From: Kiritimatiellia bacterium
GTDB taxonomy: Bacteria > Verrucomicrobiota > Kiritimatiellia > UBA8416 > JADHWI01
Direction: 5' to 3'
NCBI GenBank assembly: GCA_030744755.1
Contig: JASLPY010000007.1
Location: forward strand, 1 to 64,000
DNA length: 64,000 nucleotides
Shown: positions 38,155 to 47,998 of the stretch, in pieces
How positions within the stretch are numbered: the stretch's first letter is position 1
Layout of the letters: each line of letters begins with the position of its first letter
Translations under genes and position numbers: made by a program
Notes under the pieces: generated by a model
What the model was told of the DNA's origin: nothing
Database searches by the model: none
The model's input: only the letters and a program-made list of their open reading frames with translations

Positions 38155-39654
38155 CTAATCACTCCCCTTACCCGATCCGGCAGGTTGATCAATGGCGAGT
38201 CTTTCATATTGACAATCTGGGGCATCTGCCTGTTGTAACAGTATCCTGAGCTTCTCTGTCAACTCTCTCTCGCGTTTGTGGTCGTGAACTGGCTTCCTCT
38301 GGTTGGGATCATTCTCAAGATCGTAAATCAAGTGCTGGCCATCGCAGCCTTGAGGGAGGCCTGACTGGCGTATGAGACGAAAGTGGGGGATTCCGTTACT
38401 GTGTTTGAGGTATGTGCCCAGCTCTGCTTTCAGTACTTTGCTCGGGTGTGCTGTGCTGAAATCTGTGAAGTGGAAATCGCATGTGGAGTTCGGGGTTGGC
38501 ATGCGGTGATAGGTATACTTACCATCGGTCATGTTAACTTCCCGGCCAAAGTACCCGAAAAGAAGGCCATCGTGGTGATGGCCGTCCTCTTTGAGGAGAG
38601 GAACGATGCTTTTTCCCATGACAGACTCGGGGATATCCCGGGCCCCGTGCATATCCAGGATTGTTGGCATAACATCTATGGCACCGGTCAATGCCTGCCG
38701 TCGCCCCGGGATTGCTCCAGGATAGCGGACAATGAAAGGCAGGTGCACTAATTCGTCATAGCACATCATGTAGTTCTTTGCCCACAGACCGTGTTCTCCC
38801 AGCAAATAGCCGTGGTCCGTCGTCAGAATCACCGCAGTGTCTTCCCACATATTGAATCTATCCATCATGTCGAGGAGTTGCCCCAACTTACGATCGATCA
38901 TTGTTAGCGTAGCGGCGTAGGCCTTTCGTAGATGCTCAACAGCTTCGGGCGTGTCCTTGTCCCTATGCAAAGGCGCATAATCGGGACAGGTGCTGGGAGG
39001 TCCGTCCCACTGGTCACCGTATTCATCCAGGTATGCCTGAGGGCAATCAAATGGTTCATGGGGATCAAATAGCTCCAAATGAAGATGCCAGTTGTCCTCG
39101 CCATGGTTGCGTTCGATAAAGTGGCAAGCCGCCTCTATGCATTGTACCGACGAGTAAGCATCATCCTTTTCAGTATCCCGGTACTCCAGATTTGCCAAAT
39201 GTTGATGCTGATACCTCTTGCCATAGCAGTACTTCCGGGCTCCTACTGGTAGTGGTTTGGGATTGACAACACCATGCCATGGATCCCAAGGCTGGCCTCT
39301 CATGTACTCCCATGAATCAAATATGTTCTGATATCGATCACCAGCACCACCGTTGAAATAGTGACAGTGATCCGTGATCATATGGGAGTAGGTACCAATC
39401 TCGTCCCTCAGCAGTGTGGGTAGAAGCGCATCCCATGGCTCAAGGGGGCCCCATCCCGTCTCAAGAAAGTTAACCCGACCTGTTAGTAGATCCCGGCGTG
39501 CAGGGATGCAAGGCATGGAGCCGCAGTAATGTCTGTCAAAGATAACCCCTCCCGCCGCCAGCCTGTCGATGCTCGAAGTATTGACCCAGTCGTTGCCGTA
39601 GACTGACAACATGTGCCGATTCAGAGAGTCCATTAAGATGAATATTGTACGCAT
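38155..39654 (-). CDS. Sulfatase without evident signal peptide
   Basis: MRTIFILMDSLNRHMLSVYG; GSMPCIPARRDLLTGR signature; TTDHGYLLGEHGLWAKN. Confidence 0.88.
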   Translation of the reverse strand: MRTIFILMDSLNRHMLSVYGNDWVNTSSIDRLAAGGVIFDRHYCGSMPCIPARRDLLTGRVNFLETGWGPLEPWDALLPTLLRDEIGTYSHMITDHCHYFNGGAGDRYQNIFDSWEYMRGQPWDPWHGVVNPKPLPVGARKYCYGKRYQHQHLANLEYRDTEKDDAYSSVQCIEAACHFIERNHGEDNWHLHLELFDPHEPFDCPQAYLDEYGDQWDGPPSTCPDYAPLHRDKDTPEAVEHLRKAYAATLTMIDRKLGQLLDMMDRFNMWEDTAVILTTDHGYLLGEHGLWAKNYMMCYDELVHLPFIVRYPGAIPGRRQALTGAIDVMPTILDMHGARDIPESVMGKSIVPLLKEDGHHHDGLLFGYFGREVNMTDGKYTYHRMPTPNSTCDFHFTDFSTAHPSKVLKAELGTYLKHSNGIPHFRLIRQSGLPQGCDGQHLIYDLENDPNQRKPVHDHKRERELTEKLRILLQQADAPDCQYERLAIDQPAGSGKGSD

Positions 39655-39718
39655 TATCGATATGTGCTCCTATGGCAATACGCATTGCGAAACGGCCCGG
39701 GCATCAGCCCGGTGCGGA

Positions 39719-41386
39719 CTACTTCAGCAACTGAACATATACAAAGTAGGCACCCCAGGCCGGGTCATCATCAAACCGGGTGGTCATGTCATAGACGCCT
39801 TTCTTCAGGGAGATGTCGATTGGGGCACTGACGTCAGAGGTCTTGATTTCCACTGAAGCTGTGGCAGCGCCAACTGTCAGGCTTGCCTTGGCGGCGCCTA
39901 TGGGCACGGGCGCATCTTTGGGATAACGCCGAAGCTCAAAGCGGTAACGACCATCCTCCGGGACCTCAATAACCCATGTACCGTTGAATGTGCCCTTTAG
40001 TTGTGACTGGCGAAAGGGTTGATCCCCTTTGTACCAGGCGTGCGTGTCCAGCCGGACCTCGTTCACATCGGGTCCGCTGATCAAAATTGTCGGTCGAACG
40101 TCTTCAACACTCGGCAGCGACTTCCAGAACTCGTCATAGTGTGCCTGAAGGAGAGATACCACTTCAGGGTGCGCCTCCGCGACATTGTGTAGCTGCAGCC
40201 AGTCCTTTTCTGCATCAAACAGCTTTGTTCCATTGACCAGTCGCCACTTCCTTGTCTTAACGGAGACATTCGTGTCCTTCTTACGGTCCCGGCTGCGGGG
40301 ACACTGAACAATGAGTTTTCGATCGTCGGCCCAGTCAATCTGCCCCGACAAGAGCGGACGCAGACTACGACCATCCACATTCGCGGGCACCTGGACCCCG
40401 GCAGCTTCCAGGATGGTCGGCATGAGGTCCACCATGCCAGACAGGGCATTCGAGGTGTGACGTTCTCCCTGCCAGGGTGGGTACCGGACGATACAGAAAA
40501 CATGATGGCGGGGGTCATAGCCTTGTGCGGAGTTCAGCTTGATGCCCTCGGGATGTCCACGCCCATACATGCCCTGGTCCGTTGCCACGATCACCATTGT
40601 TTTGTCGGTGAGCTTCAGGCGGTCGAGCTGATCGAGCACATAGCCGACGTTGTCGTCTACATTCTCAACACCCGAGAGCAGACTCAGATGTTTCAGGTCT
40701 TCGGACACGCCCCGCTTGATCATGCGCTCACGGCACCCGGCATGCGGCTTGAAGTCATGTACCGCGGGCGTGGAGATAAAGGCAAAGAAGGGGCGGTCCT
40801 TATTCGCTTCAATGAAATCCATGCCCCGACGAAAAAGCACGTCGGTAGAATGTCCCTTCGTTTTGACGTCCCGGCCATTATGCTCGTAGGTGCCATCCAC
40901 ATAGCCATTGCCGATGTAGTCCTGCATCTGCCCGATGAACCCGCCACGATGCACAAAGACCTCTTCAAAGCCGCGATACTTCGGCTGGTAATCATAGGAA
41001 TGCCCAAGATGCCATTTGCCGAAAATACCGGTGCGATAACCGGCTGACTTCAGATAATCGGCAACCGTCTTCTCCTCCTTGCGCAGAATGCAGAAACCGC
41101 CAATGGTGTTGTGGATTCCGCTGCGCAGAGAATAGCGTCCGGTCATCAGTGACCCGCGGCTGGGAGAACAGTAGGGCGCCGCGTAGAACCGGGTAAAGTC
41201 GACCCCTTGGGAGGCCAGGGCATCGATGCGCGGGGTCTGCACCACCTTATGCCCATGCGCGCTCAGTTCATAATAACTCTGGTTATCCGTCAGGATCAGG
41301 ACGATGTTGGGCTTCTGCGCCGCCGCTGCATAAAAAGCCGCAGACAACAGAAGCCACAGAGATGGCAGAACAAGTCGAATACTCAT
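39719..41386 (-). CDS. Secreted arylsulfatase
   Basis: Signal peptide; NIVLILTDNQSYYELSAHGHKV; PYCSPSRGSLMTGRYSLRSG; FGKWHLGHS. Confidence 0.93.
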   Translation of the reverse strand: MSIRLVLPSLWLLLSAAFYAAAAQKPNIVLILTDNQSYYELSAHGHKVVQTPRIDALASQGVDFTRFYAAPYCSPSRGSLMTGRYSLRSGIHNTIGGFCILRKEEKTVADYLKSAGYRTGIFGKWHLGHSYDYQPKYRGFEEVFVHRGGFIGQMQDYIGNGYVDGTYEHNGRDVKTKGHSTDVLFRRGMDFIEANKDRPFFAFISTPAVHDFKPHAGCRERMIKRGVSEDLKHLSLLSGVENVDDNVGYVLDQLDRLKLTDKTMVIVATDQGMYGRGHPEGIKLNSAQGYDPRHHVFCIVRYPPWQGERHTSNALSGMVDLMPTILEAAGVQVPANVDGRSLRPLLSGQIDWADDRKLIVQCPRSRDRKKDTNVSVKTRKWRLVNGTKLFDAEKDWLQLHNVAEAHPEVVSLLQAHYDEFWKSLPSVEDVRPTILISGPDVNEVRLDTHAWYKGDQPFRQSQLKGTFNGTWVIEVPEDGRYRFELRRYPKDAPVPIGAAKASLTVGAATASVEIKTSDVSAPIDISLKKGVYDMTTRFDDDPAWGAYFVYVQLLK

Positions 41387-41450
41387 AGCGTACTTTTGCC
41401 CTAACTTCAGATATCAATGCACAGTCTCCATGGCGACCGCCAAGGGATTT

Positions 41451-41523
41451 CCTATACCCTACGTCGGTAGGCTATGCCAGACAACTCTCCATTCAGGTCT
41501 TTTGCATGGCAATTCGGATTGCC
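41451..41523 (-). promoter_or_regulatory. Conserved intergenic element, copy C (upstream of 39719..41386)
   Basis: cctataccctacgtcggtaggctatgccagacaactctccattcaggtcttttgcatggcaattcggattgcc. Confidence 0.6.
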
Positions 41524-41707
41524 GATCCGGGAAGGAGAACGAAGGCCCGGCCGCGGAAAGATCCTCGTGGGGTCACTCTCCAGGAGGGCGCTACCCAGTC
41601 GACCTGGTCCCTTTGCAGTCGGGGTAGCCGCTGCATCCCCAGAAGTCGCCCCGATCATCTGGACGACCGTCTTCCCGAGTGGATCCTCTTTCCAGGGGAT
41701 GAGCGCC

Positions 41708-42991
41708 CTATTTCTTGGTGATGCTCTGCCAATATTCCTGACTCATCTTCTTGAGGTGAGTAACGACTTCAGGGGATTGTCCGGCTAGGTTATTTGTCTC
41801 ACCCGGATCGTTTGGGACATCGTAGAGCTCAGTTTTCTTGCCAGTAACAACCAGTTTCCATTTCCCTTCGCGTATGGCCCAGGACCTCCCCGATTTCCAG
41901 TTAAATCCTTCATGAGCGGATGGCGAGTCCGCAGACTTGATGATCGGGGTGAGGCTTTTGCCATCAATCTTGTGGTCTGCAGGCGGAAGTTTACACAGCT
42001 CAAGAAGAGTCGGGTACCAGTCGCAACCCGTTGCCAGTTGGTTGCGTACCTGGTCTTCAGGAAGATGTCCGGGCCATGAGATGATGGCAGGAATGCGCAA
42101 TCCCCCTTCATAAAGACTGAACTTGGCGCCTCGGTACGGTCCCGAATAGCCTCCGCCGCCATGGGCTCGAGATTCCGTTGAATGCCCGTGGTCAGACTGG
42201 AAGATCACAATCGTGTCCTTTGTCAATCCTGAATCATCCACCTTCTTCAGAAGTTGGCCGATACGTTCATCGATCGTGGAGAGGAACGCCGCGTACAGGT
42301 TGCGGGGGTACTTCAGGTTCTTGTAATGCTCCAGCCACTTGGGCGACCCCTGGTAGGGATAGTGCGGAGTGTTCATGGCGAAGTAGATGAAGAACGGCTT
42401 GTCCTTGTTCTTGTCGATGAACTGGCTTGCCTCCTTGACCATGAGATCAGGGAAAAACTCGCCATCGTGAAACACTTCCTTACCGTTGCGCCAGAGATCG
42501 TGCTTGTTCGGACCGCTCCAATAAAAGAAGTGGGAATAGTTATCGATGCATCCAACAAGATGTCCGAAGGAGTGATCGAACCCCTGGCCGTTGGGAATCG
42601 TCTCCTTCGAGTGCCCAAGATGCCATTTTCCTATATGTGCCGTGGCATAGCCGGCTTTCTTGAGTTCTTCAGCAATCGTTACTTGGGACGACGGCATGCC
42701 GACACTGTTGAGGCCGACGTTGCCATTTAAGCCTCCGCGCTGTGGTGTGCGACCAGTCATCAATCCGACCCGTGATGGAGAGCAGACTGGGGCCGCTGCA
42801 TAGAACTGAGTGAAACGTACTCCACTCTTGGCCAGTTTGTCCATGTTAGGCGTGGCGAGATCGGTTGCACCATAGACATTCATATCCATTGAACCCTGAT
42901 CATCGGTGAAAATGATGATCACGTTTGGCTGCCTTGCCATGAGAGTTGATGTCAACAACATGAATGCGAGTAATGTAAGACGGTATATCAT
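41708..42991 (-). CDS. Secreted sulfatase
   Basis: Signal peptide; NVIIIFTDDQGSMDMNVYGATDL; PVCSPSRVGLMTGRTPQRGG; GKWHLGHS. Confidence 0.93.
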   Translation of the reverse strand: MIYRLTLLAFMLLTSTLMARQPNVIIIFTDDQGSMDMNVYGATDLATPNMDKLAKSGVRFTQFYAAAPVCSPSRVGLMTGRTPQRGGLNGNVGLNSVGMPSSQVTIAEELKKAGYATAHIGKWHLGHSKETIPNGQGFDHSFGHLVGCIDNYSHFFYWSGPNKHDLWRNGKEVFHDGEFFPDLMVKEASQFIDKNKDKPFFIYFAMNTPHYPYQGSPKWLEHYKNLKYPRNLYAAFLSTIDERIGQLLKKVDDSGLTKDTIVIFQSDHGHSTESRAHGGGGYSGPYRGAKFSLYEGGLRIPAIISWPGHLPEDQVRNQLATGCDWYPTLLELCKLPPADHKIDGKSLTPIIKSADSPSAHEGFNWKSGRSWAIREGKWKLVVTGKKTELYDVPNDPGETNNLAGQSPEVVTHLKKMSQEYWQSITKK

Positions 42992-43001
42992 GTAGCTCCT
43001 T

Positions 43002-43050
43002 TGTATACTCTACGCCGGTTGGCTATTTTAGCCAACTCTCTAGTTAGACC
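43002..43050 (-). promoter_or_regulatory. Conserved intergenic element, copy D (upstream of 41708..42991; right half interrupted)
   Basis: tgtatactctacgccggttggctattttagccaactctctagttagacc; perfect GTTGGC..GCCAAC. Confidence 0.6.
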
Positions 43051-43055
43051 CCATC

Positions 43056-43200
43056 CGAAGAGGGTGCTGGAGCCCGGCGGGCCTCCGCCGGCTGTGCAAT
43101 GCCAGCGCATTGACTTGCGGCACGGAGGAACTTCGTTCAATTCTGTCACGTTTATGCACATCCCTTGCGCCAGGCGGCGGAGGCCCGCCGCACTCCAGTG
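43056..43200. repeat. MITE-like inverted repeat, GC-rich arms
   Basis: gtgctggagcccggcgggcctccgccgg ... ggcggcggaggcccgccgcactccagtg. Confidence 0.7.
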
Positions 43201-43459
43201 AGTGTTTCCAGGTATTTCAGTGTGTCACCCATTTTCTGACAACGTCTAGTTAGTTTCTGTTGCGCACTGAGCTGGGACGCACCTGTGCTGAACCCCAGAA
43301 AACTCATCAAAGGATTAAAACAATTGTGCCGCGGGGCGGTGCTTGGATGACGCTGATGTTGTCGATGTAGCCGCCCGTCCACTTGGTGCTGGCCAAACTG
43401 CCAGACGGAATATCATACGTCGCGATGGTATTCTTCGCATTTTGGTCTGTCCCCTATTT

Positions 43460-45544
43460 CTATCTTTCGTCAACCCATACGGTGAACGCCTGTTTTTCTT
43501 TCGACCTGTTTCCCCAGGCATATCGAGGTATGGCCATCATATTTACCGGGCGCTGTCCATCCTCCCCGTCAGAAAGAGCTTGGCCGGTGAGGACTGTTGC
43601 GCCGCCCAGCAATTCCGCGCGATACTCCGCCTTGATCGTCGCATCTTTCGGCAGGAATAGAGAGTTCCGGCTCTTGTTCGATTTGAAAACGTCCGTGTCC
43701 GGATAATCGGGTGCCTCAAAACAGTAGACAATCGGTCCCCGCATCAACGCGACCTTGCCCACGTCTTCCTTGACTTTCTCGTGCGCGTATACCCGGTGAA
43801 CAGGCATGGGGAAATCCAGTTCAACGACGTCACCCGCCTTCCATTTACGTTTCAGATGCACGTACCCGTCCCTCTTGGCCTTGGCCTTTGCAGCCTCGCC
43901 ATTGATCTTCAATCCTACAGGCGGCACTTTTGAATCGACAAAACGGTACAGATCGCTGGGAACAGGCCGGCCCAGGGCCCAAGCCGGAATCCTCAGGCAC
44001 AGGGTGAATCTGGACTCATTGTCCGGAGTGACAGTCAGCCGGACATTGCCGTCCCAGGGATAGTTCGTTTCCTGGATCAGTTCCAGCTTCGTCCCGTCAT
44101 CCAGCTTGAGCGAAGCCGTACCCGCGGCAAAAAGGTTGACGTACAACCGGCTCTTACCCCGCGCATAGATGAACCCGCCAACCTGCGGTATGAGGCGGGA
44201 CATGTTCGACGGACAACAGGACAGTCCTATCCACGACCTCCGGCTTTTACCAGAAATGGTCAGCTCGTTCCTGTAGTTGAACTCATTTCCGGATAGCGAG
44301 ATTCCCGAGAGCACTCCATTGTACAGCGCCAATTCCATCACATCGGCATATTTGCTCTGCTCCTTGAGCAAATTCATCCGGTACTGCCAGAACACGTGCG
44401 CCACGTTCGCGCAGGTTTCGCAATAGGTCTTATTTGGCAGAAGGTACGGGTCGCCGAAATCCTCGGCCCCGTATTGGGCCGTGCCTACCCCGCCATCCAC
44501 ATACATCTTGCGGCCCACGATATCGTCCCAGAGGCTGTCCAGCGCCCGCTCGTAACCTGGAGCTTTCATGAACCGGACGATATCTGTCATCGCCGCGTAC
44601 ATGTAACCGGCCCGCACCGCGTGGCCCACGGCCTCCATCTGCTCCACGACCGGCTTGTGGTCCTGGGCCCGGCCGTCGCGCTTCCGCGCCCGTGCCCTGT
44701 TGCGTTTGGCCCGGTCTGGCAAGTCCTTTTCATATTCAGGCGCTATCACGGGTGTACTGGGATCATAAGGCTTGCGCTCCATCCCGTGCTGGTATCCGCG
44801 CTCATCGAGAAAGAACTTCGACAGTTCGACGTAGCGCCGTTCGCCGGTAGCGCGATACAGTTTCACCAGTGCTAACTCAATTTCCTGGTGCCCATCGGCA
44901 TCATAACGTTTGTTTGGACCGAAAATGCCGTCAATGTGGTCGGCAAAGCGCTTCGCGGAATTGAGCACTTTCGGATCACCGGTAAGCTTCTGATGTTCAA
45001 CCGCCATTTCGAAGTAATGCCCGGCGTTATACATCTGGTGCGCGGTCCGCAGCTGGTCCCAACGATACTGCTGTTCCTTGAGCATGAAGTAGGATATCAG
45101 GAACCCATCATCCTGCTGGGCAGCCAGTATTCGGTCGATAATGCCGTCCACGCGTTTGAAGAGCGCCGTGTCTTCCATATGTGTAAAGGTATACATTGCG
45201 CCTTCAAGCGCCTTGTGCAGGTCAGAGTCAAAGGCTTGATGTCCAGCCGGCAGACCATTGGTAACTCCCGCCGCCTTGTCGAAGTTGGTAACATGTCCAT
45301 CTGCTTCCAGGCAATTCAGGGCGTGCGGTATGGTCACTTCAACATGCGTCTTCAGCCGCGGCCCCCAGAAACCACTTTTCAGCTCCACGCGACTGTGGTC
45401 GACTTCCGTCAACCCGCGCGACGGCCGAATCTCAGCCCGCACAACAGTATTCACCAGCAACAGCTGGGCAATAGCCTGACCCAACATCTTTCCGTAGTAT
45501 CTCATAGAAGCAATCCAATTCATACTGTTCCTCACACGATTCAT
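43460..45544 (-). CDS. GH127-like (DUF1680) beta-L-arabinofuranosidase family protein
   Basis: EVDHSRVELKSGFWGPRLKTHVEVTIPHAL; YCETCANVAHVFWQYRMNLL; ISCCPSN-type motif LSCCPSNMSRLIPQVGGFIYA. Confidence 0.88.
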   Translation of the reverse strand: MNRVRNSMNWIASMRYYGKMLGQAIAQLLLVNTVVRAEIRPSRGLTEVDHSRVELKSGFWGPRLKTHVEVTIPHALNCLEADGHVTNFDKAAGVTNGLPAGHQAFDSDLHKALEGAMYTFTHMEDTALFKRVDGIIDRILAAQQDDGFLISYFMLKEQQYRWDQLRTAHQMYNAGHYFEMAVEHQKLTGDPKVLNSAKRFADHIDGIFGPNKRYDADGHQEIELALVKLYRATGERRYVELSKFFLDERGYQHGMERKPYDPSTPVIAPEYEKDLPDRAKRNRARARKRDGRAQDHKPVVEQMEAVGHAVRAGYMYAAMTDIVRFMKAPGYERALDSLWDDIVGRKMYVDGGVGTAQYGAEDFGDPYLLPNKTYCETCANVAHVFWQYRMNLLKEQSKYADVMELALYNGVLSGISLSGNEFNYRNELTISGKSRRSWIGLSCCPSNMSRLIPQVGGFIYARGKSRLYVNLFAAGTASLKLDDGTKLELIQETNYPWDGNVRLTVTPDNESRFTLCLRIPAWALGRPVPSDLYRFVDSKVPPVGLKINGEAAKAKAKRDGYVHLKRKWKAGDVVELDFPMPVHRVYAHEKVKEDVGKVALMRGPIVYCFEAPDYPDTDVFKSNKSRNSLFLPKDATIKAEYRAELLGGATVLTGQALSDGEDGQRPVNMMAIPRYAWGNRSKEKQAFTVWVDER

Positions 45545-45670
45545 ATACCGGCAACCTATATTGAGCGTTCTTGCGCTGTGAGCGCAGAACGCAGTGGTTA
45601 GTGGTTAGTTGCCTAGCGCCTAATCCCTGCGTTGCCCTACCCATCACTCAGATCCTCGCAAGACTCGTCT

Positions 45671-47995
45671 TCATTCTTTTATGGAACTTTTGACACTAGC
45701 CACTGCCCAAATCGACATATCAAAGGCGCAGTGTTCGACAGCCGCTACTTTCGTTTTCAGCTCGTTCTTTCCTTTTCGAAGCAGTCCGAGAGAGGTCTGT
45801 TTCAGGCGAATCTTCTGATTCTTATGGCCTTGCGTACTCTTATCGCACCGGATATCAAGGATCTTTTCGCCGTTGAGATACACCTGTCCGCGTTTGACCA
45901 GCCAGGCCTCGACCATGAGCGCCTTGATTGCCGAGGGGTCGTCGAGTTCGAAACTGGTTTCGAACTCCGCTTCCTGCGAGTTCCAACGCGTCTTGCATTT
46001 CGGCAAATCGCCAATGGGCAGCGAACCGGTTTGCCAGTCGGTTTCACCCGCCTTCTTTGACGTTTTTTGTGCTTTCTCTGCGACAACCGGCTGGCCCAGC
46101 GACCGGAATCTGCACGGGCCCAGTTCGAGTTTTGACCAATTACCCGTCTCCTCCAGCACCGGACACTTCTTTAAGGCTTTGGCCGCCATCTCCGAGTAGG
46201 CCCCGGCTTTCGTGCTCTTCGCCAGATGCGCGAGAGTCTTGCGGCTTCTCTCAAAGCTCGGCTGGAAGCCGAATCGTTCGAACCCACGATCGTCAGTGCG
46301 CGTAACCCCTTTGACTGCCTGATAATAGCCCTTGGCCGCAGCAAAGATTTCTTCGTTTTCCGGGGTGTCGATCCTCTTGAGCAGTCCATCGATCTTCGGC
46401 AGCTTGTCGGCAGGGGTAATCGGTCGGAGCGCTTCGAGTTGGAGCTTGGCCTGATAGATGTCGCCAGCCTTGAGTTCCTTCTCAATTTCAGCGAAACCAT
46501 GTTGCCAGGCGATCTTGGCAATGTCCTTCGTGGGGCGGGTGCCCTTCGGCGCGCCGAGGATGCGTAACGATTTCAGTGGTATGGCATAGGCCAGGCCTAT
46601 GCCGCCGGTACTCCACATCGGACCTTTCTTGACGTAGTTGCCGTAGCCCAGATCGCCTTCGCGGCCGTGCGGCCAGGGTTGCGTGATCAGGCTGCCGTCG
46701 GGTCGGCGGAGCAGATCGTAATACCACTGTTGCTCGCGCATGAATTGACTAAACGGCGCGCGCCCTGCCCGCAACGCACCGAGCGGGCCCCAGACATAGC
46801 TGAAAAAGTTGCCCGAGTGACCATTCTCACGTTCGTTGTACGAAACAGCGACCAGGTGGCTATACCATTTGGCAATCTTGTCGCGCCCTATCAGATCGAA
46901 TGCAACGGCGGCACTGGCGTTCTTACCATTGGCGGTATTGTCCATGGTTGCCGGTTCGTGATCCCCATACGGGATGCCGCCGACCCCGGCAAACTTTCCA
47001 AAAAAGAGCGTTGAGTGCCACAGTACCTGTTGATCAACCTCAACGCCGCACTCTTTGGCCAGGATGAGTGAGATGTAACAGATCAACCCAGCCTGGTTCA
47101 TCGCCCCGTACCCGCCGATCCGGCCGCCGGCCTCCGCCATGCCGTGGCCCCAGGTTCCAGGTACGCCCTGACCGGCAGCGATGTACTTGGTATACTCTCG
47201 GATTGCGGGCAGGACGTGCTTGTCGCCTGTCTTGAGATAGTACTCCGTCAAAAACAAGTTGCAGTAACCCCACGTCCAGGCGAGCATCCCGACGCGACCC
47301 TCGAGATTCAGGTCCGTGGGACCTATCTGATAGGCCGTGCGACGGACTTCGTCGAGATACTCGGGCTTGTTCGACGCCAGAAGAAGCAATGCGTGCAACG
47401 GCCCCTGCACCCCTGCGTTATAGCCTTCCGGCGGCATTTGCTCGGCCAGGAACTTGCAGGCATCGTCGAGGATCCTCGCTGATTTCGCACAGCCGAACGG
47501 CGCCGTCTTGGAGTAGGCCGGCATCTTTGGAACCGGGATCGTTACAGACTCGGTCTTGCCATCACGCCAACGAAGCACGACGAGCCGGCCCTTGCACTCC
47601 GCCTCGGTTATCGCGCGGCCTATTGATTTGCGTGCGTCCGAATCAAATCGCTTGCCGTCAACACCCACAATGATATCAAACGGTTTGAGAATCCCGTCGG
47701 CAGGAGAACCGGGTTCGATCGACTTGATCAGGACCTCGCGGCTGTCGCCGGAGTCACCTTGCCAGCCAAAGACCCACCCGCGAGCGCCAGTGGTCCCCAG
47801 ATTCCAGCTGATATGAGCGACACGTACAGGATAGGTGACCGGCGTTTCGTATTTGCCGAGCTTCGAGAACTCGGGGACAATGGCGTCCTCGGGGCCTTCG
47901 GCCACAGCCATGCCGGCCGCCAGTACCATAAGGATAAGGGCGACGGGCGCCGCCAGCCAGGTGAAGATGCTTGATATGGCAGATGTCCGCTTCAT
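45671..47995 (-). CDS. Secreted DUF6288-like protein with PDZ domain
   Basis: Signal peptide; LIKSIEPGSPADGILKPFDIIVGVDGKRFDSDARKSIGRAITEAE; large helical/toroid-like region. Confidence 0.6.
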   Translation of the reverse strand: MKRTSAISSIFTWLAAPVALILMVLAAGMAVAEGPEDAIVPEFSKLGKYETPVTYPVRVAHISWNLGTTGARGWVFGWQGDSGDSREVLIKSIEPGSPADGILKPFDIIVGVDGKRFDSDARKSIGRAITEAECKGRLVVLRWRDGKTESVTIPVPKMPAYSKTAPFGCAKSARILDDACKFLAEQMPPEGYNAGVQGPLHALLLLASNKPEYLDEVRRTAYQIGPTDLNLEGRVGMLAWTWGYCNLFLTEYYLKTGDKHVLPAIREYTKYIAAGQGVPGTWGHGMAEAGGRIGGYGAMNQAGLICYISLILAKECGVEVDQQVLWHSTLFFGKFAGVGGIPYGDHEPATMDNTANGKNASAAVAFDLIGRDKIAKWYSHLVAVSYNERENGHSGNFFSYVWGPLGALRAGRAPFSQFMREQQWYYDLLRRPDGSLITQPWPHGREGDLGYGNYVKKGPMWSTGGIGLAYAIPLKSLRILGAPKGTRPTKDIAKIAWQHGFAEIEKELKAGDIYQAKLQLEALRPITPADKLPKIDGLLKRIDTPENEEIFAAAKGYYQAVKGVTRTDDRGFERFGFQPSFERSRKTLAHLAKSTKAGAYSEMAAKALKKCPVLEETGNWSKLELGPCRFRSLGQPVVAEKAQKTSKKAGETDWQTGSLPIGDLPKCKTRWNSQEAEFETSFELDDPSAIKALMVEAWLVKRGQVYLNGEKILDIRCDKSTQGHKNQKIRLKQTSLGLLRKGKNELKTKVAAVEHCAFDMSIWAVASVKSSIKE

Positions 47996-47998
47996 GAT

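Noticed and set aside
43002-43020. Reading TATAC near copy D as the -10 of the sulfatase promoter
   Set aside because: It is only about 12 nt from the start codon and overlaps the RBS zone; a -35 at acceptable spacing is not evident, so I did not assign promoter hexamers to the six-copy element.
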